Assembly (NCBI GenBank): GCA_026874595.1
Contig: JAPPUL010000081.1
Coordinates: 882,501 to 946,500 of the forward strand
DNA from: Sipunculus nudus
Taxonomy: Eukaryota; Annelida; Sipuncula; Golfingiida; Sipunculidae
Length of the DNA stretch: 64,000 nt
Direction of reading: 5' to 3'
The position numbers were made by a program, and so were the translations under genes. This document shows, piece after piece, positions 1 through 8,669 of the stretch (position 1 is the stretch's first letter; each line of letters opens with the position of its first letter). Under the pieces are notes generated by a model. That model was not told where the DNA came from. It did no database searches and saw only the letters and a program-made list of their open reading frames with translations.

Positions 1-926
1 GAATAAACCCAAAAGTTTTTTTAAAGCTTTCCTCTCTTACAGTACTTATCACCCTAACGCTGCTTATTATGGTATTAATACCCGGCATAGGCTCTGAGAT
101 AAGCGGAACACGCCGTTGGATAGATATTGGCTTATTTTACATACAGCCCTCAGAACTATCAAAACTTGCAATAATACTTTTCATGGCAAAAAAACTATCT
201 AGTCCCGAGCTAAAACTAAACTCCTTTAAAGATCTTGCTCCTATGCTACTTATAATAGGCTTATTCTTTACTCTAATATTTATAGGGAAAGACTTCTCAA
301 GCTCCTTTTTAGTACTTTTTGTATCTTTAAATATCCTCTTCATAGCCGGAGCTCCAATAAGATATTTTTTATATATAGCTCTAACAGGCCTACCTCTTTT
401 ATACTTTCTCCTAACCTCAGTAAGCCACATGAAAGAAAGGCTATTAAAATATATAAAGAAGTTCATAGACACAAGCTATTCACCACTCCAAGAGAAACTT
501 GCAACGAAAGGAATAAGTGAGTCAGGACTATTTGGAAAAGGTTTTGGGATAGGCAGTTATAATAACCCTATACCAGAAGCACACACAGACTTTTACTTTG
601 CAACAATAGTACTTGACACAGGATTTATCGGAGGCCTTACAATACTATTTCTTTATATGTATTTATATTACCAATGTTTCAAACTGCTAAAAAACATAGA
701 GGAGCTATCACAAGCCTATATACTACACGGAGCTATGCTTATGTTAATATACCAGACGGTATTTAATCTAAGCAGCGTACTTGGCACTATCCCAATAACT
801 GGCATAACGCTTCCTTTTTTAAGCTTCGGCGGTAACTCACTAATAGTATCAAGCATTTTCATAGGTTTAATACTCTCGCTTAAAAGAGTCTCAACAAAAA
901 ACAGACAACAAACATACAAAAAATAG
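1..926 (+). CDS. ftsW: Cell-division lipid II polymerase FtsW (5' end outside window)
   Basis: SEDS-family integral membrane protein that polymerises septal peptidoglycan. The frame is open from base 3 without a stop, so the gene is cut by the window edge; the first in-window ATG at 69 is internal. Family motifs seen: GTRRWI followed by QPSELSKLAI, the periplasmic-loop segment GLFGKGFGIG, then PEAHTDFYFATI, and near the C-terminus LPFLSFGGNSL. Several hydrophobic helices are present. FtsW is chosen over RodA because ftsQ, ftsA and ftsZ follow. The usual murG-murC-murB-ddl genes between ftsW and ftsQ are absent; a tandem repeat array lies there instead. Confidence 0.93.
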   Translation, partial: INPKVFLKLSSLTVLITLTLLIMVLIPGIGSEISGTRRWIDIGLFYIQPSELSKLAIILFMAKKLSSPELKLNSFKDLAPMLLIIGLFFTLIFIGKDFSSSFLVLFVSLNILFIAGAPIRYFLYIALTGLPLLYFLLTSVSHMKERLLKYIKKFIDTSYSPLQEKLATKGISESGLFGKGFGIGSYNNPIPEAHTDFYFATIVLDTGFIGGLTILFLYMYLYYQCFKLLKNIEELSQAYILHGAMLMLIYQTVFNLSSVLGTIPITGITLPFLSFGGNSLIVSSIFIGLILSLKRVSTKNRQQTYKK

Positions 927-985
927 ATAATGGATATTAAGAAAACTGACGACGTTAAAGCAGTTGTTTTATCTTTTGCTTGAAA

Positions 986-1589
986 CGATAAAAAAGGGTG
1001 CGATAAAAAAGAGTGCGATAAAAAAGGGTGCGATAAAAAAGAGTGCGATAAAAAAGAGTGCGATAAAAAAGAGTGCGATAAAAAAGAGTGCGATAAAAAA
1101 GAGTGCGATAAAAAAGAGTGCGATAAAAAAGAGTGCGATAAAAAAGAGTGCGATAAAAAAGAGTGCGATAAAAAAGGGTGCGATAAAAAAGAGTGCGATA
1201 AAAAAGAGTGCGATAAAAAAGAGTGCGATAAAAAAGGGTGCGATAAAAAAGGGTGCGATAAAAAAGAGTGCGATAAAAAAGAGTGCGATAAAAAAGAGTG
1301 CGATAAAAAAGAGTGCGATAAAAAAGAGTGCGATAAAAAAGAGTGCGATAAAAAAGAGTGCGATAAAAAAGAGTGCGATAAAAAAGAGTGCGATAAAAAA
1401 GGGTGCGATAAAAAAGAGTGCGATAAAAAAGAGTGCGATAAAAAAGAGTGCGATAAAAAAGGGTGCGATAAAAAAGGGTGCGATAAAAAAGAGTGCGATA
1501 AAAAAGAGTGCGATAAAAAAGAGTGCGATAAAAAAGAGTGCGATAAAAAAGAGTGCGATAAAAAAGAGTGCGATAAAAAAGAGTGCGAT
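986..1589. repeat. 40-copy 15-bp tandem array between ftsW and ftsQ
   Basis: Forty head-to-tail copies of a 15-bp unit (GATAAAAAAGAGTGC). The only variation is A or G at one site (GAGTGC or GGGTGC). Counting from the left, the G-type units are numbers 1, 3, 13, 17, 18, 28, 32 and 33, so units 13-27 and 28-40 share one pattern: a higher-order period of 15 units (225 bp). In the ftsQ frame every unit reads GTG CGA TAA, a two-codon minicistron. The last unit lacks the TAA and its GTG is the ftsQ start. Two plus-strand frames and two minus-strand frames read through the array only because of its composition. It fills the whole 656-bp ftsW-ftsQ gap apart from short flanks. Confidence 0.97.
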
Positions 1590-2419
1590 TACAAAAGAAG
1601 AAGGAATTAATAAAATACATATATTACATAGTCCTTGCAATAGTGTTGCTATTTGGACTATTGGTCTTTGTTGATGCTAAAGGCTATTTTAAGATAGATA
1701 ATGTATATGTAAACGGACGGGAGTTAACGCGCTACGAACGGGAAGTGTTACTAGGAGGGATTTCAGATAAGATATACAAGCTGGAGACTAAAAAGCTATT
1801 AAAGCGTACTCAAAAGTTATACAAAACGTACGCAGTGAATATAGAGCTTAGGTATCCAAATAAAGTGCTTATAGAGGTTTTGGATGGAGAAATAGTTGCA
1901 TTATTAGAAGTAGTTTTGGCTAAAGACATAACCGAAAAGGGCGTAAAAAACAATAAGGGAGCACAATATAAATATATAGGATTAGATAAAAGAGGCTATG
2001 TAGTAAAAAGATATGTAAAACCCTTTTGGAAGCATCCGATAGTTCAAAAGGCAACAGTTAATGAAAAGGGTATAAAATATAAACTTGGGGATAGGGTATA
2101 TAAAGCAGATATAGGGTCAGTACTATTTACGTTAAATATATTAAAAGAGATAAATAAAAAAGAGTATGAAAAGATAGAGAAGATTAAACTATACTCAAAT
2201 GAAGAGAAGAACTATTTAAAATATAGAGGAATAAAGAGCAAATTCTACTTTGGTAGAGAGCTTAAGTTACGCAATATATTCTACCTGCTTTCGTTTATAA
2301 AAAGCGGCTTTATAGGAACTATCAAAGGGACAAGTGCTAAAGCAGATGTTAAGATAGGAGATGCAAATAAAGGGTACGACCTGCGCTTTGAAGAGATAGT
2401 AGTAGAGAAGAAAGGCTAG
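1583..2419 (+). CDS. ftsQ: Cell-division protein FtsQ
   Basis: Bitopic divisome protein linking FtsA/FtsZ to the FtsB/FtsL complex. A short basic N-terminus is followed by one membrane segment (about residues 11-30), then a POTRA domain beginning YFKIDNVYVNGRE and the beta-rich FtsQ domain. The length of 278 aa is normal. The GTG start sits inside the last unit of the upstream 15-bp array, and the same frame is closed by TAA in every earlier unit, which fixes the start. The sequence before the GTG is A-rich with only a weak AGAG as ribosome-binding site. ftsA follows after about 100 bp. Confidence 0.88.
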   Translation: MRLQKKKELIKYIYYIVLAIVLLFGLLVFVDAKGYFKIDNVYVNGRELTRYEREVLLGGISDKIYKLETKKLLKRTQKLYKTYAVNIELRYPNKVLIEVLDGEIVALLEVVLAKDITEKGVKNNKGAQYKYIGLDKRGYVVKRYVKPFWKHPIVQKATVNEKGIKYKLGDRVYKADIGSVLFTLNILKEINKKEYEKIEKIKLYSNEEKNYLKYRGIKSKFYFGRELKLRNIFYLLSFIKSGFIGTIKGTSAKADVKIGDANKGYDLRFEEIVVEKKG

Positions 2420-2458
2420 AAGAAAAGCTAGAAGTGAAAAAGAAGAAAAGCTAGAAGC
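2407..2458 (+). repeat. Stop-codon-containing repeat at the ftsQ 3' end
   Basis: A short imperfect tandem repeat of GAAGAAAAGCTAGAAG-like units begins in the last ftsQ codons (AAA GGC TAG) and continues downstream with two more copies of AAAGCTAG. Each copy carries the TAG. It is one of many cases in this window where the end of a gene is repeated behind it. Confidence 0.7.
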
Positions 2459-2523
2459 AATGCGGAAGTTGAAGCGACATAGGATATAAAAACGAAGAGA
2501 CAAAAAAAATATACGGGGAAGAT

Positions 2524-3768
2524 ATGGAAAGAGGTCTCATAACAGGACTTGATATAGGCACAACAACAGTTTCGGCAGTAATAGGCGAGATGGATGAAAA
2601 TAATGAGTTTTTGGTGCTTGGGGTTGGACAATCGCCCTCAAATGGGATAAGAAAGGGAATAATAGTAAATATAGACAGCACAACAGAAGCAATATTAAAA
2701 GCGGTTGAGGAGGCAGAACTTATGGCAGGTATAACAGTAAGCTCGTTATACGTGTCTATAACAGGATCGCATATAGAGAGTAAAAATAGCCGAGGTGTGA
2801 TAGCGGTATCAAATAAAAGCCGAGAGATAACAGACAAAGAGATAGCCCGAGCAATAGAAGCAGCACAAACAATAAACTTACCGTTAGATAGAGAGATAGT
2901 ACATGTAATACCGTGGGAATTCATAGTAGACGATCAAGACAATGTAAAAGACCCGGTTGGGATGACAGGAATACGCTTTGAGATAAATACCCATATAGTA
3001 ACTGCAAGCACAACAGTCTTACAAAACATAACAAAGAGTGTAAACCGAGCAGGATTTAAGATAGACAATATAGTATTAAGTGCTCTTGCCTCAGCAGAAG
3101 CGGTATTAACAGACGAAGAAAGAGAGCTTGGAGTACTTTTGATAGACATCGGAGGGGGCACAACTGACATTCTCGTAGCTTATAATGGCAGCACAAGATA
3201 CAGTAAAATCCTGCCAATAGGTGGCAAACATATAACAAAAGACATATCTGTAGGACTCAAGGTCCCTGACAATACAGCGGAATATGTAAAACTAAACTAC
3301 AATCTATATAAAATGCCAAGTGAGGAAATAGAAATGGAGGACGAGGAGATTGAGATACCGGCAGTAGGAGGAAGGAGTAGGATAAAAGTTTTGAGAGATA
3401 GTGTAACAGATATAATATCACCACGCCTTGAGGAAATATTACTACTTGTATACAATGACATTAGACGTAATGGGATGTTAGATTATATAAACGGCGGAAT
3501 AGTCCTTACAGGCGGTTCATCACTCCTATCGGGAATCGAGATTCAAGCCGACAATATATTTAACTTGCCTGTACGAGTTGCACTTCCAAATCTAAGTGGA
3601 GGCCTTAAAGACAAGATAGCCTCACCAAGTTACTCAACAGCTGCAGGACTTGTAATATACGGTTTTAAGAACGAGGATGCTGGCATTGTTGGCAGTCAAT
3701 ATAAAAATGGAATATTAAGACGAGTAAAAACGTCTATAAGTGAATTTGCAAAAGACTTTTTTAGTTAG
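2524..3768 (+). CDS. ftsA: Cell-division actin homologue FtsA
   Basis: Membrane-tethering ATPase that recruits FtsZ and later divisome proteins. The actin-fold phosphate loops are visible: DIGTTT at about residues 9-14 and DIGGGTTD at about 208. Between them lies the FtsA-specific 1C domain (around residues 85-165). The C-terminus (RRVKTSISEFAKDFF) is an amphipathic membrane-targeting helix. At 414 aa it has the family length. A GGGGA motif precedes the ATG. It sits directly between ftsQ and ftsZ, the standard order. Confidence 0.96.
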   Translation: MERGLITGLDIGTTTVSAVIGEMDENNEFLVLGVGQSPSNGIRKGIIVNIDSTTEAILKAVEEAELMAGITVSSLYVSITGSHIESKNSRGVIAVSNKSREITDKEIARAIEAAQTINLPLDREIVHVIPWEFIVDDQDNVKDPVGMTGIRFEINTHIVTASTTVLQNITKSVNRAGFKIDNIVLSALASAEAVLTDEERELGVLLIDIGGGTTDILVAYNGSTRYSKILPIGGKHITKDISVGLKVPDNTAEYVKLNYNLYKMPSEEIEMEDEEIEIPAVGGRSRIKVLRDSVTDIISPRLEEILLLVYNDIRRNGMLDYINGGIVLTGGSSLLSGIEIQADNIFNLPVRVALPNLSGGLKDKIASPSYSTAAGLVIYGFKNEDAGIVGSQYKNGILRRVKTSISEFAKDFFS

Positions 3769-3849
3769 AGAGCTTAATAAAAGAGCCTTAAAGATTAGAT
3801 TAAGATATAGTTAAAGAAAAATTATTATAGTTCTGGGAGGGGACATATA

Positions 3850-5043
3850 ATGAGTATAGAAATATTTGGAGAAGAGCAAAGCCCAACGATAATAAAGGTT
3901 GTGGGGGTTGGAGGCGGAGGATGTAATGCTGTAAACCGTATGATAAATTCGAATATACAGAATGTAGATTTTGTAGTAGCCAATACAGACGCCCAAGCCT
4001 TAAGTTTGTCAAAAGCATTACACAAGATACAAATAGGAACGAAGCTGACAAAAGGTCTTGGCGCCGGAGCAAATCCAGATATAGGAGAGAAAGCGGCAAT
4101 AGAAGACAAGGCAAAAATACTTGAGAGCCTACAAGGTGCCGACATGATATTCATAACGACTGGCATGGGCGGTGGGACAGGCACAGGAGCAGCACCGGTC
4201 ATAGCAGAAGTTGCAAAAGAAACAGGCGCTTTGGTTGTCGGAGTAGTAACAAAGCCGTTTCACTTTGAAGGACGACAAAGGATGGAGAAGGCAGAACGCG
4301 GGATATCACAGCTTGTTAAAATGGTAGACACACTAATAACCATTCCAAACCAGAACTTACTATCCTTTGTAGACAAAAACACTTCATTTAAAGACGCCTT
4401 TTTACTTGCTGATGATGTGTTACGGCAGGGCGTACAGGGCATATCCGACATAATAACTGTTCCGGGTCTTGTAAATGTTGACTTTTCAGATGTAAGGACA
4501 ATAATGAGCAAAGCAGGAAATGCTATTATGGGAATAGGGATTGGCAAAGGAGAAAATAAAGCAAAAGAAGCAACAGAGGCAACTATATCTAATCCATTAC
4601 TTGAGGGGGTTAAGATGGACGGTGCTAAAGGGGTTTTGGTAAACGTAACGGGCGGAAATGATTTATCACTAATGGAATATGAAGAGATTGCAACTCTTAT
4701 AACAAAAAGTGCTGATAAAGACGCAAATATAATAATAGGAACAGCTATAGATACTGCAATCTCAAACGAAGTTAAGATTACAGTCATTGCAACAGGCTTT
4801 AATGAAAAGCAAAATACCTATCCTGTTGAGCGGACTCCGGTAAAAGAAAGTGCAGATATAACACTAAAGGACGTTGGTATTAAAAATAATGGAGTAAACC
4901 ATAGCAGAAACTACAGCAGAGGCGGAGGTGATAGAATAAATTTTAGAAGGGATATTAGTTATAAAAAAGGGGAGCCAGGTGTTGGGACACAGTTATACGA
5001 TGAGAATGATCTTGATATACCCGCCTTTTTAAGGAGAAAGTAA
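3850..5043 (+). CDS. ftsZ: Cell-division tubulin homologue FtsZ
   Basis: GTPase forming the cytokinetic Z-ring. It shows [12 protein letters not shown] near residues 19-30, the tubulin signature GGGTGTGA at about 107-114 and a T7-loop region around 200. The C-terminal peptide DIPAFLRRK (389-397) binds FtsA. A strong GGGAGGGGA ribosome-binding site precedes the ATG by about 6 bases. The linker of about 70 residues is basic and asparagine-rich. The stop codon opens into a long purine repeat. Confidence 0.98.
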   Translation: MSIEIFGEEQSPTIIKVVGVGGGGCNAVNRMINSNIQNVDFVVANTDAQALSLSKALHKIQIGTKLTKGLGAGANPDIGEKAAIEDKAKILESLQGADMIFITTGMGGGTGTGAAPVIAEVAKETGALVVGVVTKPFHFEGRQRMEKAERGISQLVKMVDTLITIPNQNLLSFVDKNTSFKDAFLLADDVLRQGVQGISDIITVPGLVNVDFSDVRTIMSKAGNAIMGIGIGKGENKAKEATEATISNPLLEGVKMDGAKGVLVNVTGGNDLSLMEYEEIATLITKSADKDANIIIGTAIDTAISNEVKITVIATGFNEKQNTYPVERTPVKESADITLKDVGIKNNGVNHSRNYSRGGGDRINFRRDISYKKGEPGVGTQLYDENDLDIPAFLRRK

Positions 5044-5396
5044 AAGCAAAAGTAAAAGTAAGAACAAAAAGTAAGAACGAAAAGTAAGAACAAAAAGTAA
5101 GAACGAAAAGTAAGAACAAAAAGAAAGAACGAAAAGTAAGAACAAAAAGAAAGCAAAAGTAAGAACAAAAAGTAAGAACGAAAAGTAAGAACAAAAAGTA
5201 AGCAAAAGTAAGAACGAAAAGAAAGCAAAAGTAAGAACGAAAAGTAAGAACAAAAAGAAAGCAAAAGTAAGAACGAAAAGTAAGAACGAAAAGTAAGAAC
5301 AAAAAGAAAGCAAAAGTAAGAACGTAAGAAAGAACGAAAAGTAAGCAAAAGTAAGAACGAAAAGAAAGAACGAAAAGAAAGAACGAAAAGTAAGAA
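5041..5396. repeat. Irregular AAAAGTAAGAAC repeat tract after ftsZ
   Basis: About 355 bp of interleaved short units (AAAAGTAAGAAC, AAAAGAAAGAAC, AAAAGTAAGC). The first unit overlaps the end of ftsZ (AGA AAG TAA AAG), and most units repeat the AAGTAA containing the stop codon. The minus strand shows overlapping open frames rich in F, L, S and Y, which are composition artefacts. No gene, hairpin terminator or promoter is recognisable inside the tract. Confidence 0.9.
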
Positions 5397-5529
5397 GCGA
5401 GCTTGCTATTGGAATTAGTTAGTTAGATTAAATGACAAAATATAAAGTACTCGATTTATAATAATAGTATTATACTAATATGTAGTTTAATAATACTTAG
5501 TATGAAAATAATCGGTTAAGATAATTTCA
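5397..5529 (+). promoter_or_regulatory. Putative promoter region of the TPR lipoprotein gene
   Basis: AT-rich spacer with a TATAAT-type hexamer near 5457-5462, followed by the palindrome TAGTATTATACTA, a possible operator. The assignment rests on motif resemblance only. Confidence 0.25.
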
Positions 5530-6801
5530 ATGTGGATTATAAATAGTTTACTTATAATATTACTTGTAACAGGGTGTAGCGCTGAGGATAAGAATCTCCA
5601 AAAGGGAAACGACTACTTTGCAAAGAAGGACTATGACGAGGCGTTAATCTACTATGAACAGGCAATAAAACAAAAAGAAGATTATGCATCGGAAGAAGAG
5701 AATATAAGCCACACATTATATACACTAAGTAAAAGTGCTTATGAGGCTAAAGAATATACTAAGGTAATAGCACTCGTAAGACAGCTACTTGCAATATTCC
5801 CAGAAAGCGCTTACAAAAGAAATGTCATAGAACTTAGCAATAAAGCAAAACAAGAAGAAATAAAAAAGTTATATAAAGAAAAGGATTATAGTAAGACATT
5901 AAAGCGGCTAGAAGAATATGAGCTTAGCAGTTCAAGATGGACTAAAGACATAAGAGCAAACAGTTTATACGAAAAGGCAAAAGAGCATTATAGCCGCGAA
6001 GAATATTATATAGCTCAAAAAATATTAAGCCTTATACTAAATACCAATAATTCTTTAAGAGATAAAAAGGAACTTTTAGAAGAGCAGATATTGTATAAGG
6101 ATGGAGTAAGTCAATACGAGCGCGAGGCATATAGAAATTCAAATAATGCATTCTCGGAGCTACTTTTAAAATATCCTAAGTCCAAATACAAAGAGAAAGC
6201 CAAAGAATACATATCAAAATTAGAAAAGGCAAAACCTTTAAATAAAATATCAATTAAAGCTCAGGGAATAGAAGGAACAGTAGGAACAGTAGGAATAGAA
6301 GGAATAGAAGGAATAGAAGGAATAGAAGGAACAAAAACAATAGAATTGCTAAAAGAAAAGGGTGAAAAAGAAAGTCCATACAAAAATGCTGATCTAATTG
6401 TACTTCTAAGTTATTTTAAAGCTGAGAAACTGAAGAACAAAGAGAATCTTAAAAAGAATATTTTTGTGCAATACGAAGAAAAACATGTAAATATACGCGG
6501 CAAGCTATTAAGTTACAAAGAAAACCCAAATAAAGGCCTTCTGGATAGAAAAACACGTGGGGTACTTGACAATTTCCTAAAAAAAGAAAGTAATAAAGCG
6601 CTTAGCTATAAATATGAAATAATCCTTGAGCGACTGCCAAACATAAAAGTCCTAGTTAAAGAGAATGACTTTCTAAAACTTGATCTACGACAGCCAAAAC
6701 GAGCTCTTGTAATAGAAGGCCAGATACTAAACTCAAAACTAAAAAGTAATGATGAAATACAAATAATTGTAATAACAACAACTGTAAAACAAGTCTTCTA
6801 A
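5530..6801 (+). CDS. TPR-repeat lipoprotein of unknown function
   Basis: 423 aa. The N-terminal hydrophobic segment ends in the lipobox LVTGC (Cys about 16), predicting a lipid-anchored envelope protein. Residues about 20-230 are tetratricopeptide-like helical repeats (GNDYFAKKDYDEALIYYEQA and similar), with a weak resemblance to BamD-type scaffolds that I do not assert. A low-complexity linker of GIE repeats (9-bp units, about residues 250-270) joins a C-terminal domain of about 130 residues that I do not recognise. The start is the first ATG; its ribosome-binding site is poor. It is followed in the same direction by a PAS protein. Confidence 0.75.
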   Translation: MWIINSLLIILLVTGCSAEDKNLQKGNDYFAKKDYDEALIYYEQAIKQKEDYASEEENISHTLYTLSKSAYEAKEYTKVIALVRQLLAIFPESAYKRNVIELSNKAKQEEIKKLYKEKDYSKTLKRLEEYELSSSRWTKDIRANSLYEKAKEHYSREEYYIAQKILSLILNTNNSLRDKKELLEEQILYKDGVSQYEREAYRNSNNAFSELLLKYPKSKYKEKAKEYISKLEKAKPLNKISIKAQGIEGTVGTVGIEGIEGIEGIEGTKTIELLKEKGEKESPYKNADLIVLLSYFKAEKLKNKENLKKNIFVQYEEKHVNIRGKLLSYKENPNKGLLDRKTRGVLDNFLKKESNKALSYKYEIILERLPNIKVLVKENDFLKLDLRQPKRALVIEGQILNSKLKSNDEIQIIVITTTVKQVF

Positions 6802-6843
6802 TTCTCTGCCTTCATTTTGTCTTAACTGTGCCTTGCTTGCAGG

Positions 6844-6873
6844 TTGAGCAATCAAAAATATAAAAAGCATAAT
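6844..6873 (+). promoter_or_regulatory. Candidate sigma70-type promoter before the PAS gene
   Basis: TTGAGC (6844-6849) and CATAAT (6868-6873) are separated by 18 bp, and a second TATAAT lies at 6895-6900. Either would give a short leader before the ATG at 6936. Motif match only. Confidence 0.35.
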
Positions 6874-6935
6874 ACCTAATTAAGTCTAGTGTTTTATAAT
6901 ATCAGTTTGATTTAAAAAAATAATATAAAGCACTT

Positions 6936-8420
6936 ATGAATAATAATATTAGAGAAAAAGAGCATAAAGTAAATGAGTTTTTAGAGACTCAGCACCAAAG
7001 CCATTCGATAATAGCAAGCCTAAACGAGGGGATTATATATTACAGCATAAAGGAAGGAGTACTATTTTATAATAGCGTTGCCAAAAGATTATTCAAAAGT
7101 GATATAACAGGGTATAAAGAAAGTGCACTTATAAAAAGATTTAAAAGAGTAGTAAATGCTAATAAAAGACCACTCACTAAAAATACTTATCCCCTAGAAA
7201 AGACAATAAGAAACCAAACCCCGCTACTAAACCAAAAGATAGGAATAATTGAAGTAGGAGACACTAAAGGGGAGAGTACAAAGAAAGAGATAAAGAAAGG
7301 CACAAAGAAAGGCACAAAGAAAGGCACAAAGAAAGGACAAGAAAACCTAATATGGCTTTCCCTAAACACTTACCCAGTATACGAAGAGAGTCTACTTGAG
7401 CCATCTTCAATAGTACTATCATTTCGCGATATAACAAAAGAGGAGAATAGCCTTTATTTGATTAAAGAACATGAAGCAAAATTAAATGCAATAGTAAACT
7501 CAATGCCTGACTTAATAAGCCTGCAAGACGACGAGGGAAGATATTTGCTTGCAAACGAATCTCTCATTAAAATGTTTAGAATACCCTCAAAAAGCTACAT
7601 ATTAAAAACTCCAAAAGAGATAGAAAAGAAGCTTTCTAAAAAACATAAGGAAGTATTTAGCAAATGGTATATAAAAGACGCTTTTAAGCAAAGAGATAGA
7701 TTAATACAGGATGAACGGCAAATTGTACTTGCAAATGGCCAAACTAGGACCTACGACACTTTAAATATTAAGCTTAAAGAAGAAACCGACAAACTAAAAG
7801 GCTTAATAACGGTAGGAAGAGACATAACGCAAAGAAAACAGCTTGAAGATGCGCTTGAAAACGATTTAAAAGAGATGGACACAATACTTGAAAAAAGTAC
7901 AACTGGCATAGCATATGTAAAGAGTAATAGATTCAGTTGGATAAACCATAGATTTGCAAAGCTTTTTGGGTATAAGAAAGAGGAGCTTGAAAACAAGCGG
8001 GTAAAAATACTTTATCCGTTTTCAGGCAGAGAATACACACAATTCTTAACTGATATAGATAATCAATTTCTAAATAAAAGGAATTATAGTTTCGACTTTC
8101 CGGCAGTATGCAAAGGAGGCAATATAATATGGTGTAAGTTCAAAGGTAGACTTATAAAAGAAAATGATGGCAGACTTGGGACAATCTGGGTAACAGACAA
8201 CATAACAGACGAAAAAGCACAAAAGGATATACTTATATTACACAGAAACAAATTAGAAAGTATAGTTAAAAAACAAATGGAAGAGATATGGATATTAAAG
8301 AGAAGATTATACAAAGAGCTTAAAAGCCACAAAAGAACAAAGGAGTTGCTAGAAACTAAAAAGTTGCTAGAGACTAAAAAGAAGTTGATACATGGCAATT
8401 CAAACGAAGCTAAGTTATGA
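6936..8420 (+). CDS. Multi-PAS sensor protein without a recognisable output domain
   Basis: 494 aa, soluble. Three PAS-like modules are apparent: about residues 20-160 (interrupted by a KKGT repeat of 12-bp units near 115-130), about 180-300 (NSMPDLISLQDDEGRYLLAN, ending GRDITQRKQLEDAL), and about 310-430 (YVKSNRFSWINHRFAKLFGY, ending VTDNITDEKAQ). A lysine-rich coiled coil ends the protein. No histidine-kinase H-box or ATPase, GGDEF, EAL or methyl-acceptor domain follows. It may be a truncated kinase or a sensory adaptor. The C-terminus contains a short LLETKK duplication. Confidence 0.75.
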   Translation: MNNNIREKEHKVNEFLETQHQSHSIIASLNEGIIYYSIKEGVLFYNSVAKRLFKSDITGYKESALIKRFKRVVNANKRPLTKNTYPLEKTIRNQTPLLNQKIGIIEVGDTKGESTKKEIKKGTKKGTKKGTKKGQENLIWLSLNTYPVYEESLLEPSSIVLSFRDITKEENSLYLIKEHEAKLNAIVNSMPDLISLQDDEGRYLLANESLIKMFRIPSKSYILKTPKEIEKKLSKKHKEVFSKWYIKDAFKQRDRLIQDERQIVLANGQTRTYDTLNIKLKEETDKLKGLITVGRDITQRKQLEDALENDLKEMDTILEKSTTGIAYVKSNRFSWINHRFAKLFGYKKEELENKRVKILYPFSGREYTQFLTDIDNQFLNKRNYSFDFPAVCKGGNIIWCKFKGRLIKENDGRLGTIWVTDNITDEKAQKDILILHRNKLESIVKKQMEEIWILKRRLYKELKSHKRTKELLETKKLLETKKKLIHGNSNEAKL

Positions 8421-8460
8421 CACGAGGACTTTTATAACCTCTCTTGCCGCCCGCCAATAA

Positions 8461-8492
8461 TTGTCATATACGCAATGACACAAATATGACAA
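8461..8492. promoter_or_regulatory. Inverted repeat between convergent genes
   Basis: TTGTCATAT and ATATGACAA form perfect 9-bp arms separated by 14 bp, with an extra ATGACA in the loop. It could be a protein-binding site or a weak hairpin. It lies in the 249-bp gap between the PAS gene and the 3' end of citrate synthase; the rest of the gap is purine-rich (GGAAAGAAAAGGA) without features. Confidence 0.35.
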
Positions 8493-8669
8493 TCCTTATA
8501 AATTAACCTAAAGCAAAAATAATGATATGAGAATATTGCATATGAGAATATTAAAGGAGGTGTGAAAAGGAGAGGAAAGAGGAACAATAGAATAAAATAG
8601 GATAATGAAAAAGAAAAGAAGGAAAGAAAAGGAGGAAAGAAAAGAAGGAAAGAAGAATGTCAAAAGTTA

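Noticed and set aside
986-1589. CRISPR array
   Set aside because: Units are contiguous 15-bp repeats without spacers, and no cas genes are present.
955-1674. Long open frames on both strands through the 15-bp array (KKSAI, FYRTL and FIALF repeat proteins)
   Set aside because: They exist only because a 15-bp unit without stops in these frames is repeated; no coding signature or start signal supports them, and they overlap ftsQ.
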